Positions 9,641-18,145 of a DNA stretch of 64,000 nucleotides are shown here, piece by piece. The stretch is from Olavius algarvensis Delta 4 endosymbiont (lineage in GTDB: Bacteria > Desulfobacterota > Desulfobacteria > Desulfobacterales > CAJINA01), in NCBI GenBank assembly GCA_905176665.1, contig CAJINA010000119.1:124001-188000 (forward strand), written 5' to 3'. Under the pieces are notes generated by a model. The model had not been told where the DNA came from, did not search any database, and was given only the letters and a program-made list of their open reading frames with translations. The position numbers were made by a program, and so were the translations under genes. Position 1 is the stretch's first letter, and every line of letters starts with the position of its first letter.

Positions 9641-10204
9641 TTAGAGCTGTCTGAGCCCCTTGGCCTGGTACGGCACCTTGCGAGTCTGGCGGAACATTAC
9701 CAGGCCCCTTTCGGAATGCACCAGGTCATAATGACAATCTACGCATTTTTTCTCGTATCCCGGTCTGGCATATAAAACCGAACGGTGGGCCAGCATGGCC
9801 CCACGCTTGTAGGGCATGTTCAGCAAGTTGCGGTGGCATTTCTGGCACTGACTATTTTCAAACGCGGCATAGGCATTGTTGCGTGCTTTTTCCTGGTCAT
9901 ATTCGCCCATCGTGAAATGAATGGCGACGTCTTTAAGGCCGTGATAACTCTTGGCAAAGAAAAATTCAAAGGTGTTCTCGGGTGCCGGCAGGTGGCAATC
10001 CATGCAATCGGCCACCACGCCGGAAGCATTATTGGTATGTGTGGAAGAGCGCCAGGCAACCACGGCGGGTTTAATCTCGTGGCAGGACGCACAGAAATCA
10101 GGGGTAGAGGTGCGCACCATGGTATAGTAGGACATGCTGAACAGGGGAAAGGCGATGACAATACCCACACCGACAAGTACTGCGGCAACGATATATTTTT
10201 TCAT
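9641..10204 (-). CDS. haoC: NapC/NrfH-family membrane tetrahaem cytochrome c (HaoC-like)
   Basis: The 187-residue protein has a single N-terminal transmembrane anchor (about 3-25) and four CXXCH motifs (CASCH, CMDCH, CQKCH, CVDCH). Proteins of this family take electrons from the quinol pool and pass them to a periplasmic multihaem partner. It lies 50 bases upstream of the octahaem gene on the same strand, so the two probably form one transcript and one complex. An AGGAGAAGCAGG purine-rich stretch precedes the ATG. Confidence 0.88.
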   Translation of the reverse strand: MKKYIVAAVLVGVGIVIAFPLFSMSYYTMVRTSTPDFCASCHEIKPAVVAWRSSTHTNNASGVVADCMDCHLPAPENTFEFFFAKSYHGLKDVAIHFTMGEYDQEKARNNAYAAFENSQCQKCHRNLLNMPYKRGAMLAHRSVLYARPGYEKKCVDCHYDLVHSERGLVMFRQTRKVPYQAKGLRQL

Positions 10205-10632
10205 GCGGTTTTCCTGCTTCTCCTGTGATCCAATACGGCCTGGACTGCCTGGGTACAGTTTTCCTACCGAAATTCATCCAAGTCAAACAGGTGCGGAAAT
10301 ATCAAGGTGGTGCTTATACAAACCGGAGATACCGGGATCCAGCCGTACAACGGGTATTGCTGGGTATCTCGGAAATGAGATTGCGGTAGAATTGTCACTT
10401 CAATACCACACCGTGGCATTTAGTGAGGCTTAATAATACCGATTCCTATTTAGCTTGTCAATCGCAAAATTACTGCCCGCGGTGGAGTTCCGGGAGGTTT
10501 TTTCATCTAAACCTGGGAACATTCAAATGCTCGGTATTGCAGCTATCAAGCGTCTTCGGGTGCGTGTGCGCCAATCGAAAGCGCCGGAAAACGCACCTGA
10601 TTTATTGGATCGTATCCATATAACCCAACGGG
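10205..10632. other. Intergenic region between haoC-like and MFS genes
   Basis: About 430 bases between divergently transcribed genes. It must contain the promoters of both units, but I found no convincing -35/-10 pair, palindrome or RNA gene in it. Confidence 0.5.
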
Positions 10633-11916
10633 ATGTTTAAGCTTTACGCCGGGCCTGTTTCTATGGCAAGTAGCGGTATGCAGACAGACGAAGGAACGCA
10701 TTTAGCCGGGCAACCGGCCAAGGGCGGTCTACCGGTTTTGGCGGCTTCCTGCCTGGCCATTTTCTGGCCCGGTGCTTTCATCTTTGGTTTTCCAGGTGTT
10801 ATGGCACGCCATTGGCAGCAGCTGCTCCAGGTGGACCGGGCCGCGATCGGCGGCACCCTGTTTTTCGTGCTGGCTGCAGCCGGCATCGCCATGTTTCTGA
10901 CCGGGCGCCTGATGAGAAAATTCGGACCTGCCCGGCTGACCGCGGTCAGCGGCCTGCTCTGTGGTTTGAGTGCCCTGCTGGTTGCCAACGCTCCGGGAAT
11001 CACTACCGTTTATGCCTGGGCTTTTCTGGTGGGGGCGTCATCGGCATTTATCTATCTGCCGGCCCTAACCGTCGTGCAGGCCTGGTTTAGCAGTCGGCGT
11101 GGCCTGGTTGCCGGCCTTGTGAACATGGTCTTCGCGCTGTCCGCGGCGATCATGGCGCCGGTTTTCAGTAGCGGCTTGGAACTGTACGGATACCGGGTGA
11201 CTGCAATCGCGGCGGGTCTGACAGCCCTGGTGGCCGGGCTGGCAGCCGCCCCCTTCATGAAGTTGCCTGCAGAGTCACCCGAGTTGCCACCGGTCCAGGA
11301 CAGCCCGGAAGTTCCGCCGGCAACCTATCTGTCCACCCATCAGGCGGTGCGGACCCGTAATTTCTGGTTTATATGGCTGGTCTGGGTCCTGGCCGGTGGC
11401 GCTGGAATCGCCATGGTGACCCTGGCGGTCCCCTTCGGCTTGTACCGCGGATTGCCCCCGGCCCAGGCGGTTTTGCTTTTGACCGCCTTCAACCTTACCA
11501 ACGGGCTCGGCCGTCTGGTAAGCGGATACCTATCAGATTTTTTGGGAAGAACCCGGACGATCTGCCTAGCTTTTGTCATGGCGGGGGCAGCTTACCTGCT
11601 CATGCCCCGCTTGCAAGGCGTCGCAGCCTGGTCGGGTCTGGCCGCGTTGGTCGGTTTCGGTTTTGGCACCCAGTTTGCCGTAGCAGCTCCGCTGATCAGC
11701 GAATGTTTTGGGATGCGTTATTTTGCCGATATTTTCGGACTGTTATTTACCGGCTACGGGTTTTTGGCCGGGGTAGCCGGCCCCTGGTTCGCCGGGGTTT
11801 TACTCGATCTTTATCCAGGTAATTTTCAACTGGTTTTCCTTAGCCTGGCCAGTTTTTTCTTTATCTCGGCAGTCCTGATCCTGTTCACGCGTCCGCAACC
11901 GGTAAGTTCGACATGA
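10633..11916 (+). CDS. MFS transporter, OFA (oxalate/formate antiporter)-like
   Basis: A 12-helix major facilitator protein of up to 427 residues. The loop between helices 2 and 3 reads GRLMRKFGPARL, and the first half contains FGFPGVMARHWQ and STSA-like AFIYLPALTVVQAWFSSRRG, as in the monocarboxylate/oxalate-formate type. It should sit in the inner membrane; the substrate is not predictable. The start is uncertain: in-frame ATGs at 10633, 10663 and 10678 all precede the first helix and none has a strong ribosome site. Confidence 0.8.
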   Translation: MFKLYAGPVSMASSGMQTDEGTHLAGQPAKGGLPVLAASCLAIFWPGAFIFGFPGVMARHWQQLLQVDRAAIGGTLFFVLAAAGIAMFLTGRLMRKFGPARLTAVSGLLCGLSALLVANAPGITTVYAWAFLVGASSAFIYLPALTVVQAWFSSRRGLVAGLVNMVFALSAAIMAPVFSSGLELYGYRVTAIAAGLTALVAGLAAAPFMKLPAESPELPPVQDSPEVPPATYLSTHQAVRTRNFWFIWLVWVLAGGAGIAMVTLAVPFGLYRGLPPAQAVLLLTAFNLTNGLGRLVSGYLSDFLGRTRTICLAFVMAGAAYLLMPRLQGVAAWSGLAALVGFGFGTQFAVAAPLISECFGMRYFADIFGLLFTGYGFLAGVAGPWFAGVLLDLYPGNFQLVFLSLASFFFISAVLILFTRPQPVSST

Positions 11917-12041
11917 TGGTTGAATTTTGACCCGATGAGCAGATTGTTGCCCGTCCTTTTACTGCCAAGTTGACAGACCGACGGATCTTAGCCATAATTT
12001 AGTATACCCGTTTTTCTGGACATACCTGACAGGAGGAACGC

Positions 12042-12737
12042 ATGAAACTGAGACGATGGCTGCCGGTGTGCCTATTGCTCGCAGCAGGTCTGTATTCAGT
12101 TGGGCCAACCGTAACGGATGCTTGGGCGGATGCGAATACGGGGCCCCTGAAGTTCAACTGGGCTTTTGTCGGTTACAGCACAGGAGACACCGGCGGTGAA
12201 TTGGTCAGCATTGAAAAGGATATCCAATTAAAATCGGGTGACAAGTTCAAATTCTTTTTCGAGACGAAGCAAAGCGGGTATGTCTACTTGCTTACCCAAA
12301 GCAGTCAGGCTGAGCTCTATCTGCTGTTTCCCCAGAACCTGGGGCAGTACAATACCCCGCCGCCGCCGGCCGGCTCCTTTTACATCCCGGCCGGCGTGAA
12401 TTGGTTTCAGCTGGATGATCAAAAGGGCCAGGAGCGCTTCTATCTGCTGGTTTCCACGGAACGGCTGCTCGAACTGGAATCGCTGCTAAAGGTTTATCAA
12501 GCCGCCCAGGGGGCCCAGAAGACCGCTTTTAGAGATGGCGTTCTAAAAGAAATCAAAAGGCTGCGCTGGAAACATCGCAAGTTCAAAAAAAAGGCCGAGC
12601 GGCCGGTGGCCATTATGGGGCAGACCCGGGGAATCAAAAAGGCCACTTTGCCGGATGCCGCGGCGGTAAGCAAGCTGGCGACATCGATAGAAGCCAATAA
12701 TTTTTTCAGCCGGACCTTTACCATTGATCACCAGTAG
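12042..12737 (+). CDS. Exported DUF4384 domain protein
   Basis: The 231-residue protein has a signal peptide (about 1-29, ending near AWA) and then a DUF4384-like beta-rich domain (about 60-150: LKSGDKFKFFFETKQSGYVYLL, then LYLLFPQ and YYIPAG-type strand, ERFYLLVST). A basic helical tail follows. DUF4384 is often found near caspase-like or signalling proteins, but its role is unknown. AGGAGG sits 7 bases before the ATG. It overlaps the next gene by 14 bases, so the two are probably co-translated and may share a signalling function. Confidence 0.8.
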   Translation: MKLRRWLPVCLLLAAGLYSVGPTVTDAWADANTGPLKFNWAFVGYSTGDTGGELVSIEKDIQLKSGDKFKFFFETKQSGYVYLLTQSSQAELYLLFPQNLGQYNTPPPPAGSFYIPAGVNWFQLDDQKGQERFYLLVSTERLLELESLLKVYQAAQGAQKTAFRDGVLKEIKRLRWKHRKFKKKAERPVAIMGQTRGIKKATLPDAAAVSKLATSIEANNFFSRTFTIDHQ

Positions 12738-15069
12738 GCTCTCTAGGCGCTGGATCACACTGATCCTGGTTGCCGGTGCATTCGTGGTCGCCCACCTGCA
12801 TTTTATTCTGTTGCCCGGCATTTTCAAGACCTGGAACGCGCACACGACGGATCAGTTGTTTGTCCTGCGCAATTCCTGGTCGCGGTTCAAGCCGGTTTAT
12901 AACCCGGTGGTTGCCCACGTCGATCTTACCAACAGTACCATTCGGCAACTGGGGCGCCCTTATCTGAACCGCGGCGACTTTGCCCGGGTTATTGATAATC
13001 TGGCGGCCATGCATGTTTCGGCCCAACTATGGGATTTCATCTTTGCCGCCCCAGACAAAGCCGGTCATGATGCGGCCATGGTTGCGGCTACCCGCGCAGC
13101 CGGTCATGTCTATTACGGGGTGGCGCTGAAATTGCGTTTGCAGCCGGATGTTACCCAGGACGCCGTACCCTTGGCCGGTGTCCGCAGCTGGCAGCTTGCA
13201 ACGACAGGTGATGTGAGCCGGATGCCCGTGGGGCTGGAACCCTTTGCAACCTTTCCCGCGTTGGCCGCGGGAGCCCGCGGTGTGGCCTCTTTGAGTATTC
13301 GGTTTGATCCGGATGGGGTCCTCAGGCGGGTACCCCTGTTGATTCGCCGGGGCAATGGGTTTATCCCGGTCCTTTCCCTGCAGGTGGCCTGCGACTACCT
13401 GGGGGTTACCCCGGACCGGATTGAGCTGGCTCCCGGTAAACACCTGCTGCTGAGAGATGCCCGTTTTCCAGGCCACGATGGTCAGGCTGACATCCGCATA
13501 CCCATCGATGAACACGGGAACATGCGGGTAAACTTCTCCGGGCCCTGGGAGCGCATGGATCACTACAATATTGCGGATGTCCTGTTGGCCTCCAGCGACC
13601 TGGATGAGCTGGAAATGTGGGGCGAGGAGATGCGGGGCAAAATCCTGGTCGTTTCCGATCTTTCCACCGGCTCTGCGGATATCGGTACCATTCCGGGCGA
13701 TGCGGCCTTTCCCCTTGGCGGCGTGCACGCCAATATCATCAACAGCATTCTGACCGGTGCGTTTCTCCGCGAAATTTCGCCGGGACTGATGCTCTGCATT
13801 GAAGCGCTGTTGATGCTGACGGTCTGGTATCTCTCCCTGCGACTATCCTCGCTTTTCTTCAGTATTTTGGCGACAATTCTGGGCCTGGCGTACGTCAGTG
13901 GGGGCACGGCCTGCTTCCTATACGACGGGCTGCTATTGAATATGGTGCGCCCGATACTGATGCTTTTTTTCGCCATTATGGGGGTCCTGGTATATCGCTA
14001 CGTGGAGGCCGAGCGGGAAAAAATGGAGGGTCTGCGCCAGCGGGATGAAATCCGTACAACCTTCGGCCGGTATCTGAGCAGTGAGGTGGTCGAAGAGTTG
14101 CTGGCGACACCGGAAGGGCTCCATATGGGCGGCGAGACCCGCCAGGTGACCTTTCTCGTTGTGGATTTAAGAGGGCTTACGGCCCTTTCGGCAACCCTGG
14201 CGCCCGCGGTCGTGATCGAGATCCTGAATCGTTTTCTGGGGCGCATGGTTGACATCGTGAGCCACCACCAGGGGACGGTCGACGAGATCCAGGGTGACGG
14301 TATGCTGGTGTTTTTCGGGGCACCGCTGGCCCGCGGTGGGGAAGAGGCCCGCGCCATCACCTGTGCCGTCGATATGCAAAATGCCCTGAATGACTTGAAT
14401 GCGCAGAGCCGCCAGCAGGGCCAGCCCGAACTGGGTATGGGGATAGGGATTCATACCGGCCCCGTGGTTGTGGGTAATATCGGCTCTGAAAAACGGGCCA
14501 AGTACGGCGCGGTGGGCAGTGCCATCAATACCGCCTTCCGTATCGAGTCTCATACGGTGGCCGGTCAGATTCTGGCAAGCGCGGCCACCTTTGCGGCCGC
14601 GGGTGATACGGTCCGAACCGGTCGCACCCTGGATATCCGCTTTAAGGGGATGCAGGCACCCATGCGGCTTTACTATATCTCCGGTATCGGAGACCGGGAG
14701 CTGCGCGTGGACGAACAGCAGGACGCTGCCGAGGTTGAACTGGACCAACCGATTTCGGTTGCGTGTCATCTGGTGGAGGGCAAAGAAATTAGTGCCGCAA
14801 CCATGACGGGGGAACTGATGGCCACGGGATTGAACGGTGGCCGCATTGCGCTGGCTGACGAGGTGCCGGTACATACCAATCTGCTCATCCGGTTCCAGCT
14901 GGCGGCGGACAATCCCGTGGAGGTTTATGCCAAGGTGGTCGAAACGGAAGAGAACCACAGAGACAACGGCCCCATGGTTGTCCAGGTCCGCTATACCTGG
15001 ATGCCGGCCGGTGTTCAGGATGTGCTGGCAGCTTTGGGTCCGGTTGAAGATTCGGGAACAGGCCCCTGA
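12724..15069 (+). CDS. CHASE2-domain class III nucleotidyl cyclase with PilZ-like tail
   Basis: The 781-residue protein starts at a TTG inside the preceding gene. It has an N-terminal membrane helix, an extracytoplasmic CHASE2 sensor domain (about 40-340), three membrane helices (about 350-430), a class III cyclase domain (about 470-650) and a C-terminal PilZ-like beta domain (about 670-775). Cyclase motifs visible are the metal-binding Asp in LVVDLRGL, a second Asp in IQGDGML, and the transition-state Asn/Arg in NTAFRIES. It probably makes cAMP or cGMP in response to a periplasmic signal. The PilZ-like domain lacks a clear RxxxR c-di-GMP motif, so nucleotide binding there is doubtful. Confidence 0.85.
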   Translation: MITSRLSRRWITLILVAGAFVVAHLHFILLPGIFKTWNAHTTDQLFVLRNSWSRFKPVYNPVVAHVDLTNSTIRQLGRPYLNRGDFARVIDNLAAMHVSAQLWDFIFAAPDKAGHDAAMVAATRAAGHVYYGVALKLRLQPDVTQDAVPLAGVRSWQLATTGDVSRMPVGLEPFATFPALAAGARGVASLSIRFDPDGVLRRVPLLIRRGNGFIPVLSLQVACDYLGVTPDRIELAPGKHLLLRDARFPGHDGQADIRIPIDEHGNMRVNFSGPWERMDHYNIADVLLASSDLDELEMWGEEMRGKILVVSDLSTGSADIGTIPGDAAFPLGGVHANIINSILTGAFLREISPGLMLCIEALLMLTVWYLSLRLSSLFFSILATILGLAYVSGGTACFLYDGLLLNMVRPILMLFFAIMGVLVYRYVEAEREKMEGLRQRDEIRTTFGRYLSSEVVEELLATPEGLHMGGETRQVTFLVVDLRGLTALSATLAPAVVIEILNRFLGRMVDIVSHHQGTVDEIQGDGMLVFFGAPLARGGEEARAITCAVDMQNALNDLNAQSRQQGQPELGMGIGIHTGPVVVGNIGSEKRAKYGAVGSAINTAFRIESHTVAGQILASAATFAAAGDTVRTGRTLDIRFKGMQAPMRLYYISGIGDRELRVDEQQDAAEVELDQPISVACHLVEGKEISAATMTGELMATGLNGGRIALADEVPVHTNLLIRFQLAADNPVEVYAKVVETEENHRDNGPMVVQVRYTWMPAGVQDVLAALGPVEDSGTGP

Positions 15070-15130
15070 AAACGGTCGCCATGCGTAGCCCGGCCCAGGA
15101 AGCCGGCACCACTATAAACAGGAGTGACAC

Positions 15131-15583
15131 ATGCTAACACCGGACCTGCTGGTTTACTACCTGGCCAACGTTATCAAGGTGGCCCAGACGGACGGCAAGA
15201 TGAATGCCAAGGCCCAGGCGTCCCTCAAAGAGGTATGCAAGCGTATGGCCGTGGATAAAAAGATCCTGAAGGAAGCCGCCGGCACAGTCGCCCGGGATGG
15301 CTATGTCCTCATGCCGGTCGGGCGGTTTTCAGATAAAGTGATGAACCTGGAAGATATGTTGTTTGTAGCCCTGATCGACGGTTCCTTCTCGGAAGCGGAG
15401 CGGGAGGAGATTCAGGGCTTTGTGGAAAAGATTCACGTGACCGAGCAGCAGGTCGAGACCATCCTCACGGAAACCAAAATGAAGCTCGACATACAGATGG
15501 CGGCCGCTGAATGCGGCCAATGCGGTACGACCCTGCCACCGGGGGCCCGGGAATACCCGGCTTGTAAAACGCCCCCCGGTTGA
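15131..15583 (+). CDS. TerB-like protein with degenerate C-terminal zinc ribbon
   Basis: The 150-residue protein has an all-helical TerB/DjlA-N-like domain (about 1-120; VIKVAQTDGKMNAKA and ALIDGSFSEAEREEI are the paired acidic helix-loop elements). A short tail, CGQCGTTLPPGAREYPAC, resembles a zinc ribbon but has Tyr where the third Cys (usually CPxC) is expected. Function is unknown; TerB-like domains bind metal in tellurite-resistance proteins. It follows the cyclase gene by about 60 bases with AGGAG before the ATG. Confidence 0.7.
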   Translation: MLTPDLLVYYLANVIKVAQTDGKMNAKAQASLKEVCKRMAVDKKILKEAAGTVARDGYVLMPVGRFSDKVMNLEDMLFVALIDGSFSEAEREEIQGFVEKIHVTEQQVETILTETKMKLDIQMAAAECGQCGTTLPPGAREYPACKTPPG

Positions 15584-15593
15584 CACGGGCCTG

Positions 15594-16172
15594 TTACTGA
15601 TTGGGTTTGTAAAGGAATTTCTGGCCGGCCAGGGCAGCTTCGTACATCAACCCGCCGATGGTGTGCACAAACACCGCCATGCCCCGCACATACCGCGTAG
15701 CCCGCTGATGACCGGTGGCCGGTCCCAGGCTTACACCGGCGGTATTGCCTCCCGTGCCGATCTGGGCCTGCGCCCCAGCGGTAATGGCGACCGCTGATGC
15801 GGTGGCATCAAATTCAAAAGTGCCGCTGGTAAACTCAGCATAGGCGCGTTTATCCTTGAAGAAGATAATTTCGCTGAACGCCTGGCCCCCGAATTGAAAC
15901 CCGGCGCTCAGTTTTATCAGGGAGACTGTTCCGGTAGCCGCTCCATCACGAAAGACCCGGCCTTTGCCGTAGGCGCCTCCAAGACCAATCCCGCCTTTGC
16001 CGACCATCGGAAACACCGCATAACCGTAAGCGTCAGCAAAGAACGGCTGTACTTCCGGAGATTTTTTAAATAGTTCAATTGTCTCCGTATAATTGTCGGC
16101 CAGGGTCGGGGTGGACAGGCCGGTCAATGCCAGGGTGATAAAACAGACCAGTGTGAAATTGCGAAACCGCAT
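15594..16172 (-). CDS. SYLF (YSC84/DUF500) lipid-binding domain protein, exported
   Basis: The 192-residue protein has a signal peptide (about 1-25, cleavage near TLA-DN) and a SYLF domain with GYAVFPMVGKGGIGLGGAYGKG and SLIKLSAGFQFGGQAFSEIIFF, which are hallmark blocks. Bacterial members are periplasmic or outer-membrane-associated and are believed to bind phospholipid. It is convergent with the TerB-like gene, stops separated by 10 bases, and reads as a single-gene unit. Confidence 0.88.
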   Translation of the reverse strand: MRFRNFTLVCFITLALTGLSTPTLADNYTETIELFKKSPEVQPFFADAYGYAVFPMVGKGGIGLGGAYGKGRVFRDGAATGTVSLIKLSAGFQFGGQAFSEIIFFKDKRAYAEFTSGTFEFDATASAVAITAGAQAQIGTGGNTAGVSLGPATGHQRATRYVRGMAVFVHTIGGLMYEAALAGQKFLYKPNQ

Positions 16173-16371
16173 GATGACTGCCTCCTAAAATTTCTCCCCG
16201 ATGATACGTCTATGTCGGTAGCCTGATCTTTGTGTCAGGCGTTGCGCTGAACTATACCAGAACCATCCTGTTCTTAAAAGTGTAATCACCGCCGGTTGTT
16301 GCCGGACTGCAGGTCCTGGTCCAATGACGGCGAGCATACCCGGCGCTAACAAGGAACAAACAATTTGCCGC

Positions 16372-16400
16372 TTGACATACCCGGCCGGGGCTTCTATTTA
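16372..16400 (+). promoter_or_regulatory. Sigma70-type promoter of arsR-acr3
   Basis: TTGACA (16372-16377), a 17-base spacer and TATTTA (16395-16400) lie about 40 bases before the arsR start. The match to the housekeeping consensus is perfect at -35 and 4 of 6 at -10. Confidence 0.7.
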
Positions 16401-16404
16401 CCAT

Positions 16405-16420
16405 TTAGCTGTTTGGCTAA
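16405..16420. promoter_or_regulatory. Putative ArsR operator
   Basis: An inverted repeat TTAGC-N6-GCTAA sits directly after the -10 box and before the arsR start, covering the expected transcription start. Position and symmetry fit autorepression by the downstream ArsR-type repressor. Confidence 0.6.
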
Positions 16421-16441
16421 CTAAAATTTCGGGAGTCGATT

Positions 16442-16867
16442 TTGCAGACCCTGTTAGATGTAACCAAGGCCTTAGCTGACCGCAACCGTTTGAGGGTTAT
16501 GGCCGCCCTGCAGGCCCATGCCGAACTGTGCGCCTGCCAGATAACGGAGTTACTGCAGGTCAGCGGCGCTACCGTATCAAGGCATATGGGGATCCTGGTG
16601 CAGGCCGGGCTGGTGGAAAGCCGCAAGCAGGGCCGCTGGACCTTCTATCAACTAAAAACCCCGGATGTGGATACCCGGGTGATGAGCTGGCTGCAGCAGG
16701 GCCTGCGGGAGAGTCCTGACCTTGAAGCAGACCGCCAGGCCTTGTCCCGGATTCTCTCCGAGGACAAAGTGGACCTTTGCCGCCGCCAGCGGGGTGAAGC
16801 CTGCTGCCCACAGCAGCCGGACGCAACCCAAGATACCAACTTTCGAAACAAGGAGCGCAACCCGTGA
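16442..16867 (+). CDS. arsR: ArsR-family metalloregulator
   Basis: The 141-residue protein is a winged-helix repressor (about 1-95). The metal-sensing motif [11 protein letters not shown] matches the ELCxCDLT signature of As(III)-responsive ArsR proteins, and a Cys-rich tail ([11 protein letters not shown]) could add thiol ligands. It should repress its own operon and release on arsenite. It uses a TTG start with GGGAG ahead of it, and its stop overlaps the GTG start of the transporter gene by 4 bases. The promoter and operator are visible just upstream. Confidence 0.88.
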   Translation: MQTLLDVTKALADRNRLRVMAALQAHAELCACQITELLQVSGATVSRHMGILVQAGLVESRKQGRWTFYQLKTPDVDTRVMSWLQQGLRESPDLEADRQALSRILSEDKVDLCRRQRGEACCPQQPDATQDTNFRNKERNP

Positions 16868-18051
16868 GCGACACAGTCAACGCCACTGACGAACGAAAAA
16901 TGACCAGTATGTTTGAACGTTATCTGACCGTTTGGGTGGGATTGTGCATTATCGGCGGTATTCTGCTGGGGAAAATCGCCCCGGGCCTGGCCCGGACCCT
17001 GGACGGCATGGCCATCAGCGTCAAGGGGGCCCCGGTCGTTTCCATCCCCATCGCGGTCTGCCTGTTTTTCATGATGTACCCCATCATGGTCAAGATTGAC
17101 TTTGCCAGCGTTGTCCAGGCCGGAAAAAGCGGCAAGCCGGTGATGTTGACCCTCTTTTTGAACTGGTGTATCAAGCCTTTCACCATGTATGCCATCTGTG
17201 TGTTTTTCCTCGGCGTTGTGTTGAAAAGCCTGATTGGGGCCGACGCCGTCGACCTGGTCAAGATGCCCTTCGGGCTGGACCTTCCTGTGGGCGCCCAGCA
17301 CGGCGCCGGTACCGTGGTGCTGCAGGATGGCATCAAAATGCTGTCGGTCCCCCTCTGGCGCAGCTACCTGGCCGGCTGTATCCTGTTGGGAATCGCCCCT
17401 TGCACTGCCATGGTCCTGGTGTGGGGCTACCTGTCCCGGGGCAACGACGGCCTGACCCTGGTCATGGTGGCCATCAATTCGTTGACCATGTTGGTGCTCT
17501 ATGGCGTCCTGGGCGGCTTTCTGCTGGGGGTGGGCCGGTTGCCGGTGCCCTGGCAGGCCCTGCTGCTCTCCATATCGATTTACGTGGCACTGCCCCTGGT
17601 CGCAGGGTACTTCTCACGGCGCTGGATTCTGCAGGCCAAGGGTGAAACCTGGTTCAAGGAAAAGTTTCTACATGTCCTGACGCCGGTTACCATAACGGCC
17701 CTGCTGGCAACCCTGGTGCTCCTGTTCTCTTTCAAAGGCGAGGTGATTTTAGGCAATCCCCTGACCATTCTTTGGATTGCCATCCCGCTCACGATCCAGA
17801 CCCTGTTGATTTTCGGCCTGGGGTATGTACTGGCCAAAGTATTGAAACTTTCCTATGAAAATGCCGCACCCGCGGCCCTGATCGGCGCTTCCAATCACTT
17901 TGAGGTGGCCATTGCCACGGCGGTCATGCTGTTCGGGCTCTCTTCCGGTGCGGCCCTGGCCACCGTGGTGGGGGTGTTGATCGAGGTGCCGCTGATGCTG
18001 GCCCTGGTCGGGGTTTGCAACCGGACGTCCGGTTGGTTCCGGCAGGGGTGA
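16864..18051 (+). CDS. acr3: ACR3-family arsenite efflux permease
   Basis: A 395-residue inner-membrane protein with about ten helices. The blocks [33 protein letters not shown] (the conserved Cys of ACR3 helix 4) and [12 protein letters not shown] are diagnostic. It exports arsenite using the proton motive force. The gene starts at GTG overlapping arsR, so efflux and sensing are coupled. A loop insertion around residues 118-150 ([20 protein letters not shown]) is longer than I recall in shorter ACR3 proteins. Confidence 0.92.
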   Translation: MSDTVNATDERKMTSMFERYLTVWVGLCIIGGILLGKIAPGLARTLDGMAISVKGAPVVSIPIAVCLFFMMYPIMVKIDFASVVQAGKSGKPVMLTLFLNWCIKPFTMYAICVFFLGVVLKSLIGADAVDLVKMPFGLDLPVGAQHGAGTVVLQDGIKMLSVPLWRSYLAGCILLGIAPCTAMVLVWGYLSRGNDGLTLVMVAINSLTMLVLYGVLGGFLLGVGRLPVPWQALLLSISIYVALPLVAGYFSRRWILQAKGETWFKEKFLHVLTPVTITALLATLVLLFSFKGEVILGNPLTILWIAIPLTIQTLLIFGLGYVLAKVLKLSYENAAPAALIGASNHFEVAIATAVMLFGLSSGAALATVVGVLIEVPLMLALVGVCNRTSGWFRQG

Positions 18052-18145
18052 AAACATTTCATCGTCGAAAGGTATTTTCAAAACAGCTGGGGAGGCGGTG
18101 TTGCGCTTGAGGCTATGCTGCGGGGCAGATCGGTTGGTGCAAAGG

